Part shown: positions 1-5,477 of the stretch, one piece after another
How positions within the stretch are numbered: position 1 is the first letter of the stretch
How the letters are laid out: every line of letters starts with the position of its first letter
NCBI GenBank assembly: GCA_007118445.1
Contig: SKRP01000197.1
Location: 1-6,797, forward strand
DNA from: Natronohydrobacter sp.
Lineage (GTDB): Bacteria; Pseudomonadota; Alphaproteobacteria; Rhodobacterales; Rhodobacteraceae
DNA: 6,797 bases
Direction: 5' to 3'
The notes under the pieces: model-generated
Seen by the model: only the letters and a program-made list of their open reading frames with translations
Database searches by the model: none
What the model was told of the DNA's origin: nothing
Position numbers and translations under genes: made by a program

Positions 1-21
1 CCCTGCACGCCTCGCGGGCGC

Positions 22-46
22 TGCCCGATGCGTGCCGCATCGGGCA
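22..46. repeat. Perfect 11-bp inverted repeat (hairpin) beyond the etf terminator
   Basis: Arms 22-32 (TGCCCGATGCG) and 36-46 are exact reverse complements around a 3-nt loop (TGC). No T-run follows it on either strand: on the plus strand it is followed by A-rich sequence, on the minus strand by GC-rich sequence. It is therefore not a second standard intrinsic terminator. It lies directly after the T-run of the etfA terminator and could act as a back-up stop or protect the transcript 3' end. It could also belong to the next gene, which lies outside the window. Confidence 0.6.
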
Positions 47-48
47 AG

Positions 49-79
49 AAAAAAGGCCGCCCGGTTCGGGGCGGCCTTT
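49..79 (-). terminator. Intrinsic terminator of the etfBA unit
   Basis: Read on the minus strand, this is a 10-bp GC-rich stem (arms at 70-79 and 52-61, core GGCCGCC/GGCGGCC) that can extend by one more pair (62 with 69). A loop of 6-8 nt closes it, and a run of six T residues follows (complement of A49-A54). It begins about 20 nt after the etfA stop codon, the expected position for a rho-independent terminator. On the plus strand only three T residues follow the stem, so it appears to work mainly in the minus direction. Confidence 0.9.
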
Positions 80-98
80 GTGATTGATCGGGTCCGGA

Positions 99-1025
99 TC
101 AGAGCTTTTCGCTCAGTTCCGGGACCAGCGTGAACAGATCGCCCACAAGGCCATAATCGGCCACCTGGAAGATCGGCGCTTCCTCATCCTTGTTGATGGC
201 GACAATGACTTTCGAGTCCTTCATCCCCGCAAGGTGCTGGATCGCGCCGGAAATCCCCACCGCGATGTAAAGCTCCGGTGCCACAACCTTGCCGGTCTGA
301 CCCACTTGCCAGTCATTCGGCGCATAGCCCGAATCGACGGCGGCACGCGAGGCACCGACAGCCGCGCCGAGCTTGTCAGCCAGCCCTTCGATGATCTTGA
401 AATCCTCTTCCGAGCCGACACCGCGCCCGCCCGAGACCACGACCTTGGCCGAGGTCAGTTCGGGACGATCCGACGCGGCAACCTTGTCCTCGACCCATTC
501 CGAAAGACCGGGATTATCCGCCGCCGAAATTGTCTCGACCGGGGCGCTGTTGCCCTGACCGGCCGCATCAAAAGTCGAAGTGCGGAAGGAGATGACCTTG
601 GTCGCATCCGAGGATTTCACGGTCTGGATCGCGTTACCCGCATAGATCGGGCGCTCGAATGTGTCAGCATCGACCACGCCAGAGACATCCGAGATCACCA
701 TCACGTCCAGAAGTGCTGCCACACGCGGCAGGATGTTCTTGGCATCCGTCGTCGCCGGGGCCACGACATGGCCGTAATCGCCTGCCAGCGAGACGATCAG
801 CGCGGCAGTGGGTTCGGCCAGACGGTGGCTGAGCGCGCCATCCTCGGCGCAGAGCACTTTCGCCACACCGTCGATCTTGGCCGCTTCAGCGGCTGCATCT
901 GCGGCTTTCGCGCCAGCGCAAAGCACGGTCACATCGCCCAGTTTGGCCGCAGCGCTGACGGCTTTCGAGGTCGCGTCCACATTCAGCACGCCATCGGTGA
1001 CTTCTGCCAGAAGAAGAACCGCCAT
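99..1025 (-). CDS. etfA: Electron transfer flavoprotein alpha subunit
   Basis: This is the FAD-binding subunit of the soluble ETF heterodimer. ETF accepts electrons from acyl-CoA dehydrogenases and related flavoenzymes and passes them to ETF:ubiquinone oxidoreductase in the membrane. The 308-residue length is normal. The N-terminal half (about 1-185) is the nucleotide-fold domain shared with the beta subunit. The C-terminal FAD domain shows VVSGGRG (196-202) and the complete ETF-alpha signature at about 252-278, with LYIAVGISG, then IQH, then VIVAIN. The ATG shares one base with the etfB stop (TGATG), so translation is coupled; a G-rich ribosome-binding stretch sits about 5-10 nt upstream. 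A strong terminator follows. A nitrogen-fixation FixB role is unlikely, because no fix genes are nearby and the pairing is a plain two-gene etfBA unit. Confidence 0.97.
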   Translation of the reverse strand: MAVLLLAEVTDGVLNVDATSKAVSAAAKLGDVTVLCAGAKAADAAAEAAKIDGVAKVLCAEDGALSHRLAEPTAALIVSLAGDYGHVVAPATTDAKNILPRVAALLDVMVISDVSGVVDADTFERPIYAGNAIQTVKSSDATKVISFRTSTFDAAGQGNSAPVETISAADNPGLSEWVEDKVAASDRPELTSAKVVVSGGRGVGSEEDFKIIEGLADKLGAAVGASRAAVDSGYAPNDWQVGQTGKVVAPELYIAVGISGAIQHLAGMKDSKVIVAINKDEEAPIFQVADYGLVGDLFTLVPELSEKL

Positions 1026-1786
1026 CAGATCACCCCCGCTTCATCTTTGAGTTTCGCCACCAGCTCATCGACCGATGCCACCTTGACGCCCGCCGCGCGC
1101 GCGGCGGGTTCCGAGGTCTTGACCACGCTCAGCCGCGGGCTGACATCGACGCCGTAATCAGCAGGCGTCTTTTCATCGAGCGGCTTCTTCTTCGCCTTCA
1201 TGATGTTGGGAAGCGAAGCATAACGCGGCTCGTTCAGGCGCAGGTCCACGCTGATGATCGCGGGCAGCTTGACCTTGATGGTCTGCAAACCGCCATCGAC
1301 TTCGCGCGTCACAGTGGCGCTGTCGCCATCCACATTGACCTCAGAGGCAAAGGTCGCCTGCGCCCAGCCCGTGAGCGCCGCCAGCATCTGCCCGGTTGCG
1401 TTCATGTCATTATCGATGGCCTGCTTGCCACACAGCACCAGACCCGGCTGCTCTTCGTCGATCACACCCTTGAGCAGTTTCGCAACCGCGAGCGGTTCGA
1501 TATCGGTATGCACATCATCAGCGGCCACGATCAGGATGGCGCGGTCGGCCCCCATCGCAAGGGCGGTGCGCAGGGTTTCCTGCGCCTGTTTCACGCCGAT
1601 GGACACAGCCACGATTTCCGAGGCCACGCCCTTTTCCTTCAGGCGGATCGCCTCTTCCACAGCAATCTCGTCAAACGGGTTCATCGACATCTTCACATTC
1701 GCCAGATCGACGCCGCTGCCATCCGCTTTGACACGGACTTTCACGTTATAGTCGATCACGCGTTTGACTGGCACGAGCACCTTCAT
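1025..1786 (-). CDS. etfB: Electron transfer flavoprotein beta subunit
   Basis: This is the AMP-binding subunit of ETF, which pairs with EtfA and docks onto partner dehydrogenases. At 253 residues it matches canonical mitochondrial and proteobacterial EtfB. MKVLVPVKRV at the N-terminus is typical. The ETF-beta signature runs about 160-180 (TREVDGG, then KLPAIISV). The partner recognition loop follows at about 182-202, LRLNEPRYASLPNIM then a lysine cluster. Leu192 corresponds to the loop leucine that inserts into acyl-CoA dehydrogenases, and the lysines at 197-201 correspond to those known to be methylated in some ETFs. The start is supported by GAGGGAG at 1797-1803, about 10 nt upstream of the ATG. 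It is the first gene of the etfBA unit, after a 120-nt gap that could hold its own promoter. Confidence 0.97.
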   Translation of the reverse strand: MKVLVPVKRVIDYNVKVRVKADGSGVDLANVKMSMNPFDEIAVEEAIRLKEKGVASEIVAVSIGVKQAQETLRTALAMGADRAILIVAADDVHTDIEPLAVAKLLKGVIDEEQPGLVLCGKQAIDNDMNATGQMLAALTGWAQATFASEVNVDGDSATVTREVDGGLQTIKVKLPAIISVDLRLNEPRYASLPNIMKAKKKPLDEKTPADYGVDVSPRLSVVKTSEPAARAAGVKVASVDELVAKLKDEAGVI

Positions 1787-1906
1787 CAGCGTGTTTCTCC
1801 CTCTCGAATACTATTGGCACAGGTTGTAGCGACGCGCCCGCCCGGAAAACAGTGCAAAATCGACATAAGTTTGCGCTGCGACGCCGCGTCTCAGGCGGTG
1901 AGGGCG
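1787..1906 (-). promoter_or_regulatory. etfBA upstream region (ribosome-binding site and likely promoter)
   Basis: This 120-nt gap separates the adenosyltransferase stop codon from the etfB start. It holds the etfB Shine-Dalgarno (GAGGGAG, 1797-1803), an AT-richer patch around 1847-1872, an inverted GCAAA/TTTGC pair, and an 11-bp palindrome GACGCCGCGTC at 1880-1890. I could not find a convincing -35/-10 pair at proper spacing, so the promoter is inferred from gap length. No good terminator for the upstream gene was seen either, so readthrough from the adenosyltransferase gene into etfBA is possible. Confidence 0.4.
1854..1874. repeat. GCAAA-N11-TTTGC inverted repeat upstream of etfB
   Basis: GCAAA (1854-1858) and TTTGC (1870-1874) are exact reverse complements separated by 11 nt, so the centres of the arms are 16 nt apart. 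The element lies about 70-85 nt upstream of the etfB start in the most AT-rich part of the gap, where a promoter and operator would be expected. TGCAAA/TTTGCA-type half-sites are known for short-chain fatty acyl-CoA regulators in Rhodobacter relatives, but the arm order here differs from their TTTGCAAA core. The link is speculative. Confidence 0.25.
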
Positions 1907-2479
1907 CTAACGGTTGCCGCCCGGCACCCAGAGAATGTCATCAGCCCCGTCATTATTGGCGATGCGACCGGCCACGAAGAACCAGTCCGACAGGCGGTTG
2001 AGATATTTCACCGCCGATTCGTTCACGCCCTCGATGGTGGACAGCGCGACGGTTTCGCGCTCGGCCCGCCGCGCCACAGTGCGGCACAGATGCAGATGCG
2101 CGGCCAGAGCCGAGCCACCGGGCAGAATGAAGCTGCGCAGCGGCTGCAGCTTCGCGTTCATCGCGTCGATCTCGGCCTCCAGCCGGTCCACCTGCGCGGG
2201 CACGATGCGCAAGGGCGTGTATTCGGCCTCATGGTCGCGCTCCATTTCGGGGCGGCAGAGATCCGCGCCCAGATCGAACAGATCATTCTGGATGCGGGCG
2301 AAGGCCGCGGCCATGTCGCCCTGCGCGTGCAGCCGCGCCAGCCCGATGGTCGCGTTCAGCTCATCGACCGTGCCGTAAGCGGTCACGCGCTGGCTGTGCT
2401 TGGCCACGCGCGTGCCATTGCCGAGCGCGGTTTCGCCCGCATCGCCGGTGCGGGTGTAAATCTTGTTCAGAACGACCAT
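1907..2479 (-). CDS. pduO: PduO-type ATP:cob(I)alamin adenosyltransferase
   Basis: The enzyme transfers the adenosyl group of ATP to Co(I) corrinoid, making adenosylcobalamin, the cofactor of methylmalonyl-CoA mutase and some other enzymes. The family is a soluble trimeric helical bundle. From the chosen start the protein has 190 residues, a normal length. Visible motifs are the N-terminal ATP-binding TRTGDAGETALGNG (9-22), DELNA (39-43), NDLFDLGADL (65-74), RRAER (137-141) and NRLSDWFFVAGR (161-172). The ATG at 2479 is preferred over one 10 codons upstream: it fits the conserved VVLNKIYTRTGD start, has GGGG about 8-11 nt upstream, and lies one base after the preceding stop (TGA-C-ATG). The upstream ATG would overlap the preceding gene. 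It is co-transcribed with the HIG1-like gene. With prpE in the same window, a propionate to methylmalonyl-CoA role is a reasonable inference. Confidence 0.94.
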   Translation of the reverse strand: MVVLNKIYTRTGDAGETALGNGTRVAKHSQRVTAYGTVDELNATIGLARLHAQGDMAAAFARIQNDLFDLGADLCRPEMERDHEAEYTPLRIVPAQVDRLEAEIDAMNAKLQPLRSFILPGGSALAAHLHLCRTVARRAERETVALSTIEGVNESAVKYLNRLSDWFFVAGRIANNDGADDILWVPGGNR

Positions 2480-2480
2480 G

Positions 2481-2687
2481 TCAGGCCCCTTTTTGCCGGA
2501 AATAGACAAACACCATGATCAGCACGACCGCGCCGAATTGCGCATAAAGCCGCCAGCGCATCATGCGGTTGCCATTCTTGCGATTGAACTCGCCACCTTT
2601 CGCAAAGCCGCCAATGCCCACGGCCAGAATGACAAGCACGCCAAGCGCGGCAGCAGCAGCGAGCAGGAACAGCGGATCGGACAGCAT
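2481..2687 (-). CDS. HIG1-like twin-transmembrane protein
   Basis: A small inner-membrane protein of 68 residues from the chosen start. Two hydrophobic helices (about 5-27 and 47-63) flank a short basic loop containing GGFAKGGEFNRK and NRMMRWRLYAQ. This layout matches the short alphaproteobacterial relatives of the HIG1/Rcf1 family, whose mitochondrial members associate with cytochrome oxidase. I see no catalytic motif. The start is uncertain: ATG at 2687 has GGAG six nt upstream and gives the usual short MLSDPLF N-terminus, while ATG at 2699 adds META and has a poorer ribosome-binding site. The stop lies one base before the adenosyltransferase ATG, so the two are translationally coupled. A role in respiratory-complex assembly would fit the electron-transfer neighbours but is inferred from the family only. 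Confidence 0.8.
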   Translation of the reverse strand: MLSDPLFLLAAAAALGVLVILAVGIGGFAKGGEFNRKNGNRMMRWRLYAQFGAVVLIMVFVYFRQKGA

Positions 2688-2753
2688 GGCAGTCTCCATT
2701 CAGTGGATAACCCTGCGCAACTTAGCGGGGCAGGGCGGGATTGCGAACCCAAA

Positions 2754-2766
2754 CATGGCGACCATG
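2754..2766 (-). terminator. Weak hairpin directly after the dehydrogenase stop
   Basis: CATGG (2754-2758) and CCATG (2762-2766) form a 5-bp stem with a 3-nt loop. On the minus strand it follows the stop codon of the dehydrogenase immediately, and three T residues come next. It is too short for a confident terminator. The remaining gap up to the HIG1-like gene (67-79 nt, depending on start) shows no clear promoter, so it is open whether the phosphorelay set and the HIG1-adenosyltransferase pair are one transcript. Confidence 0.2.
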
Positions 2767-3621
2767 TCAAAATTTCCGCAAAACCCAGTCCAGCGCGCGG
2801 GTCGGAAGCAGGCGGCGCAGCGTGCCCAGAACCCGTGTCGGCGTGGTCACATGGTAGCGCGCGCGGGGGCGGGGCGCTTCAAGCGCATGGATCAGGCGGC
2901 GGGTCACGGCCTCGGGGGGCAGCTCAAAGAAATCCGGGTCGCGCTGGTCATAGAGCCGCGCCAGCAGCCCGTCGCGATATTCCTGCGCGCGGGGGCTGTT
3001 TTCCCAGTCGATCCAGCGCTCGAAATGCGGGATCGAGTTCTCGCGGATCTTCGATGTGACCGGGCCCGGCTCGATCAGGATGATCTCGACCCCGGTTCCG
3101 GCCATTTCCAGCCGCAGCACATCGCTCAGCCCCTCAAGCGCGAATTTCGTCGCCACATAGGCCCCGCGCCATTTCAGCGCGGCCAGCCCCAGCACGGAGG
3201 AATTCTGCACGATCCGGCCCGCGCCCTGCGCGCGCATCACCGGCAGAACCTGCCGGGTCAGTTCGTGCCAGCCAAACAGATTGGTCTCGAAGATCGCGCG
3301 CAGCGCATCCGTGGGCAGGTCTTCGGTTGCGCCGGGAATGGCATAGGCCCCGTTGTTGAACAGCGCATCCAGCCGCCCGCCGGTGCGCGCCAGCGTTTCC
3401 TGCACAGCAGCGGTGATGCTGGCCCTGTCGGTGTAATCGAGCACGAAGCTTTCCAGACCCTCGGCCTGCAGCCGGGCGCAATCGGCAGGGGCGCGGCATG
3501 TGGCAAACACCCGCCAGCCGCGCGCCTGCAGCGCATGGGCAGCGTGCAGGCCGATCCCGGAGGAACAGCCCGTGATCAGCACCGAACGGGGGCTGTCAGG
3601 CGTCTTGGTCAGACCAGTCAT
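2767..3621 (-). CDS. Classical short-chain dehydrogenase/reductase (SDR family)
   Basis: NAD(P)-dependent oxidoreductase of unknown substrate, 284 residues from the chosen start. Visible in order are the cofactor-binding TGCSSGIG (17-24), NNGA (89-92, a variant of the usual NNAG), Asn114 in ETNLFG, Ser142, and YVATK (Tyr155, Lys159). Ser to Tyr spacing is 13, so the Asn-Ser-Tyr-Lys tetrad is complete. A longer C-terminal part after about residue 190 holds the variable substrate-binding region. The ATG at 3621 places the Rossmann motif at the usual distance from the N-terminus; the frame stays open 62 codons further upstream, but that part is arginine- and proline-rich and only shadows the regulator gene. 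The start lies 26 nt inside the response regulator gene, so it is probably the third gene of that unit. The ribosome-binding site is weak (AGG), which suggests coupling. Confidence 0.9.
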   Translation of the reverse strand: MTGLTKTPDSPRSVLITGCSSGIGLHAAHALQARGWRVFATCRAPADCARLQAEGLESFVLDYTDRASITAAVQETLARTGGRLDALFNNGAYAIPGATEDLPTDALRAIFETNLFGWHELTRQVLPVMRAQGAGRIVQNSSVLGLAALKWRGAYVATKFALEGLSDVLRLEMAGTGVEIILIEPGPVTSKIRENSIPHFERWIDWENSPRAQEYRDGLLARLYDQRDPDFFELPPEAVTRRLIHALEAPRPRARYHVTTPTRVLGTLRRLLPTRALDWVLRKF

Positions 3622-4969
3622 TGCGCCTGCGGTAGATCGTCGAGGGCGCAATGTCCAGTTCCTGCGCCGCGCGCGGGATCGAGCCGCCATGACGGGCAAT
3701 CGCAGCGCGGATGGCAAATGCCTCGATCTCGGCCAGGGTCTTGCCGCTGAGCGCGTGGTCAAGATCGGGCGGCGCGGGGGGCGTATGCGGGCTTGCCGCA
3801 GGGGCATCGGGCAGTGCGGACAGCATCGCCGCAGTCAGTTCCGGGCCGTCATGCAACACTACGGCCTGACGCAGGATATTGCGCAGCTCATGCAGGTTGC
3901 CCTTCCAGTCATGCCGCTGCAGCCGGGCCTTCGCGTCGGGCGCGATCCGGGTGAAACTCTTGGCTTCCTGCGTGGCGATGTCTTGGAGGAAATGCTCGGC
4001 CAGCAGGGGCAGATCTTCGCCGCGCGCATCCAACGGGGGCAGGGTCAGGGGCAGGACATAAAGGCGGTAATACAGATCGTCGCGCAATTGCTGCGCCTGC
4101 ATCGCCTGCTGCGGGTCGTTGCGCGATGCACAGATGACCCGGAAATCGAGCGGCGCACGGGTGCTGCGCTGATCCGGATCAACCCCGGCATCAAGCACGC
4201 AAAGCAGTCTTGTCTGCAATTCCGCAGGCAGCATCTCGGGCGCGCGCAGAAACAGCGTGCCGCCCTGAACCCGGTGGAGCGCGCTGGCCCCGGCTTCGCC
4301 GTCAGATGTTCCGGTGCCGAATAATGCGGCCTCCAGCGCGTGCGGGTCGGGTAGCGCGCAATCCACCGCGACAAAGGGTCTGGAGGCCCGTGCCGAGCGC
4401 AGATGGATGATGCTGGCGCAGGCCTTCTTGCCCGTGCCGCTGGCCCCGCGGATGAAAACAGGCGCGCTCGAACGCGCAAGCGCTGCTATGATGGATTGCA
4501 CCTCGCGCATCGGCGCAGAGCGGGCGATGAAAGTGGATTGACAGAGCTGGGCATGTGCCGGATCCCTGCCCTGCTTGTCCGACATCGTCCGGTATTCGGT
4601 CATGGCATTGGCGACGGTGCTGACCAGACGCACATCGCCCAGAGGCTTCACAAGGAAATCATGCGCCCCCTTGCGCGTGGCCTCGACCGCCTTGTCGACC
4701 GATCCGTTTGCCGTGATGACGATCACGCGGGTTTCCGGCGCCGCCTGCAGCATTTCCGTGAGCAGGGACAGCCCATCGCGGTCAGGCAGGCCAAGATCGA
4801 GCAGCACGACAGAGGGTTTGCGCGCGGAAAACAGCCGCACGGCCTCTTCCCCGGTCGAGGCGCAGAAAGGTTTGAAACCCGCCTTGTTGAGCACGGCGCG
4901 GTAGAGCATCTGCAGGGACGGTGTGTCTTCGACCAGCATCAGCCCCGGATGCGCCTGCGCGATGGTCAT
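3596..4969 (-). CDS. NtrC-architecture response regulator with a degenerate AAA+ domain
   Basis: DNA-binding response regulator, 457 residues. The receiver (about 9-122) is intact: acidic pair Glu14-Asp15, phosphoacceptor Asp58 in LLDLGLPD, Thr86 and Lys108 (LVKP). The central AAA+ domain (about 147-372) is recognisable but damaged. Walker A reads GASGTGKK (175-182) instead of GESGTGKE. The stretch between ALFG (215-218) and GGTLFL (236-241) lacks GAFTGA and is a few residues short. Walker B ends in Arg242-Ala243 where Asp-Glu is expected. GNLHEL (357-362) replaces GN(V/L)REL. The arginines of LRDDLYYRL (295-303) remain. A Fis-type helix-turn-helix (about 412-449) ends the protein. The start overlaps the Hpt stop (ATGA). 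It probably regulates without sigma-54, as known for GAFTGA-less relatives such as Rhodobacter NtrC and HupR; its targets are unknown. Confidence 0.92.
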   Translation of the reverse strand: MTIAQAHPGLMLVEDTPSLQMLYRAVLNKAGFKPFCASTGEEAVRLFSARKPSVVLLDLGLPDRDGLSLLTEMLQAAPETRVIVITANGSVDKAVEATRKGAHDFLVKPLGDVRLVSTVANAMTEYRTMSDKQGRDPAHAQLCQSTFIARSAPMREVQSIIAALARSSAPVFIRGASGTGKKACASIIHLRSARASRPFVAVDCALPDPHALEAALFGTGTSDGEAGASALHRVQGGTLFLRAPEMLPAELQTRLLCVLDAGVDPDQRSTRAPLDFRVICASRNDPQQAMQAQQLRDDLYYRLYVLPLTLPPLDARGEDLPLLAEHFLQDIATQEAKSFTRIAPDAKARLQRHDWKGNLHELRNILRQAVVLHDGPELTAAMLSALPDAPAASPHTPPAPPDLDHALSGKTLAEIEAFAIRAAIARHGGSIPRAAQELDIAPSTIYRRRNDWSDQDA

Positions 4970-5340
4970 GACCCTTGCCTGCCGTAACGAGAAATCGCAT
5001 CCCGCGTGCTGGCGCTTTGCTGAAGCACCTGCGACAGGCTGGCCACCAGCGCTTCGCGGCTGACATCATCGCCCAGCTCTTCTGCATGACGGCAAGCCGC
5101 CGTGAGCTGATGTGCCCCGATGGTCATGGCAAGTCCCCGCAGGCTGTGCAGCACTTGCGCCATATGCTGGGTCGATGCGTCTTCGGCGAAGCGCTCCACC
5201 ATGCAGCAGGTTTCCAGCTCCTGCTCGGCATGGCGCAGATCAGCAATCAGCTGCACACGCAGACCTTCGCCGCCCATTTCGAGCAGCGACCCAAGCAATG
5301 TCATGTCAAACTGTGTTGATAGCATGAAATCATCACTCAC
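4966..5340 (-). CDS. Hpt domain histidine phosphotransfer protein
   Basis: Stand-alone phosphotransfer protein of 124 residues, all one Hpt helical bundle. The phosphorylatable His65 lies in HSLRG (65-69), followed by TIGA and a conserved AxxxEELG-like helix; Arg68 replaces the lysine of the usual HxLKG. It has no kinase or receiver part, so it must receive phosphate from a hybrid kinase encoded elsewhere. Its stop overlaps the regulator ATG by 4 nt (ATGA), which makes that regulator the obvious partner, as in the LuxU-LuxO pairing. The start is GTG at 5340; ATG at 5325 (residue 6) is the alternative, and an in-frame stop further upstream excludes a much longer protein. Neither start has a good ribosome-binding site at normal spacing. 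Vicinal Cys45-Cys46 is unusual but of unknown meaning. Confidence 0.85.
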   Translation of the reverse strand: MSDDFMLSTQFDMTLLGSLLEMGGEGLRVQLIADLRHAEQELETCCMVERFAEDASTQHMAQVLHSLRGLAMTIGAHQLTAACRHAEELGDDVSREALVASLSQVLQQSASTRDAISRYGRQGS

Positions 5341-5370
5341 CCAGACAGCAGGCGAGGCACCATTCCTCCC
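5337..5370 (-). other. Strong Shine-Dalgarno and micro-ORF overlapping the hpt start
   Basis: On the minus strand a near-ideal ribosome-binding sequence GGGAGGA (5364-5370) is followed at once by ATG (5361-5363) and GTG (5358-5360). The frame reads MVPRLLSG and stops at 5337-5339, so its TGA overlaps the GTG start of hpt (GTGA). The Shine-Dalgarno is about 24 nt from the hpt GTG, too far to serve it directly, but translation of the micro-ORF could deliver ribosomes to it. Spacing to the ATG is very short (1 nt from GGAGG); the GTG codon is better placed at 4 nt. Whether it is translated cannot be judged from sequence. Confidence 0.25.
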
Positions 5371-5407
5371 TGCCGGGCACTATGTCCGTCCATAGGGGAA
5401 TGTTACG

Positions 5408-5440
5408 CTGATTACCGATGCATCTTCAACCTGATTGCGG
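5408..5440. repeat. Imperfect direct repeat with a central palindrome upstream of hpt
   Basis: CTGATTACCG (5408-5417) and CTGATTGCGG (5431-5440) match at 8 of 10 positions and are 23 nt apart start to start, about two helical turns. Between them lies the perfect 8-bp palindrome GATGCATC (5417-5424). The element is in the 137-nt gap between prpE and hpt, about 68-100 nt upstream of the hpt start, where an operator could lie. I found no convincing promoter in this gap: TTGACC on the minus strand (5450-5455) has no good -10 partner. I also found no strong terminator after prpE. Confidence 0.3.
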
Positions 5441-5477
5441 TTGCCGTTGGGTCAACTTAAGCGGATACTGCAGCGGC

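Noticed and set aside
84..1157. Long plus-strand open frame (357 codons) antisense to etfA and the end of etfB.
   Set aside because: It is rich in Arg, His, Gly and Asp with no recognisable domain, starts inside the terminator region and mirrors confidently identified genes. Such antisense frames are expected in high-G+C DNA.
99..1786. Possible bifurcating or nitrogen-fixation ETF (FixAB).
   Set aside because: EtfB has canonical length and the canonical recognition loop, and no fixC, fixX or acyl-CoA dehydrogenase partner gene is adjacent. A housekeeping ETF is the simpler call.
2480..2509. Ten-codon upstream extension of the adenosyltransferase (MSISGKKGPD).
   Set aside because: It would overlap the HIG1-like gene, and the ATG at 2479 has both a good ribosome-binding site and the conserved family N-terminus.
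1508..2518. Plus-strand open frame of 336 codons across etfB, the gap and the adenosyltransferase.
   Set aside because: Composition-driven shadow of two well-supported minus-strand genes, with no family resemblance and no suitable start signal.
3622..3807. N-terminal extension of the SDR by 62 codons.
   Set aside because: The extension is Arg/Pro-rich, lies wholly inside the regulator gene in another frame and would put the Rossmann motif far from the N-terminus, unlike the family.
2563..4324. Plus-strand open frames of 395 and 274 codons (2563-3750 and 3500-4324) antisense to the SDR and regulator genes.
   Set aside because: The products are Gln-, Arg- and Gly-rich low-complexity sequences without motifs, while the minus strand carries complete catalytic and receiver motifs.
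5427..5443. CAACC-N7-GGTTG hairpin as a prpE terminator.
   Set aside because: The stem is only 5 bp, no T-run follows on the minus strand, and it overlaps the direct repeat.
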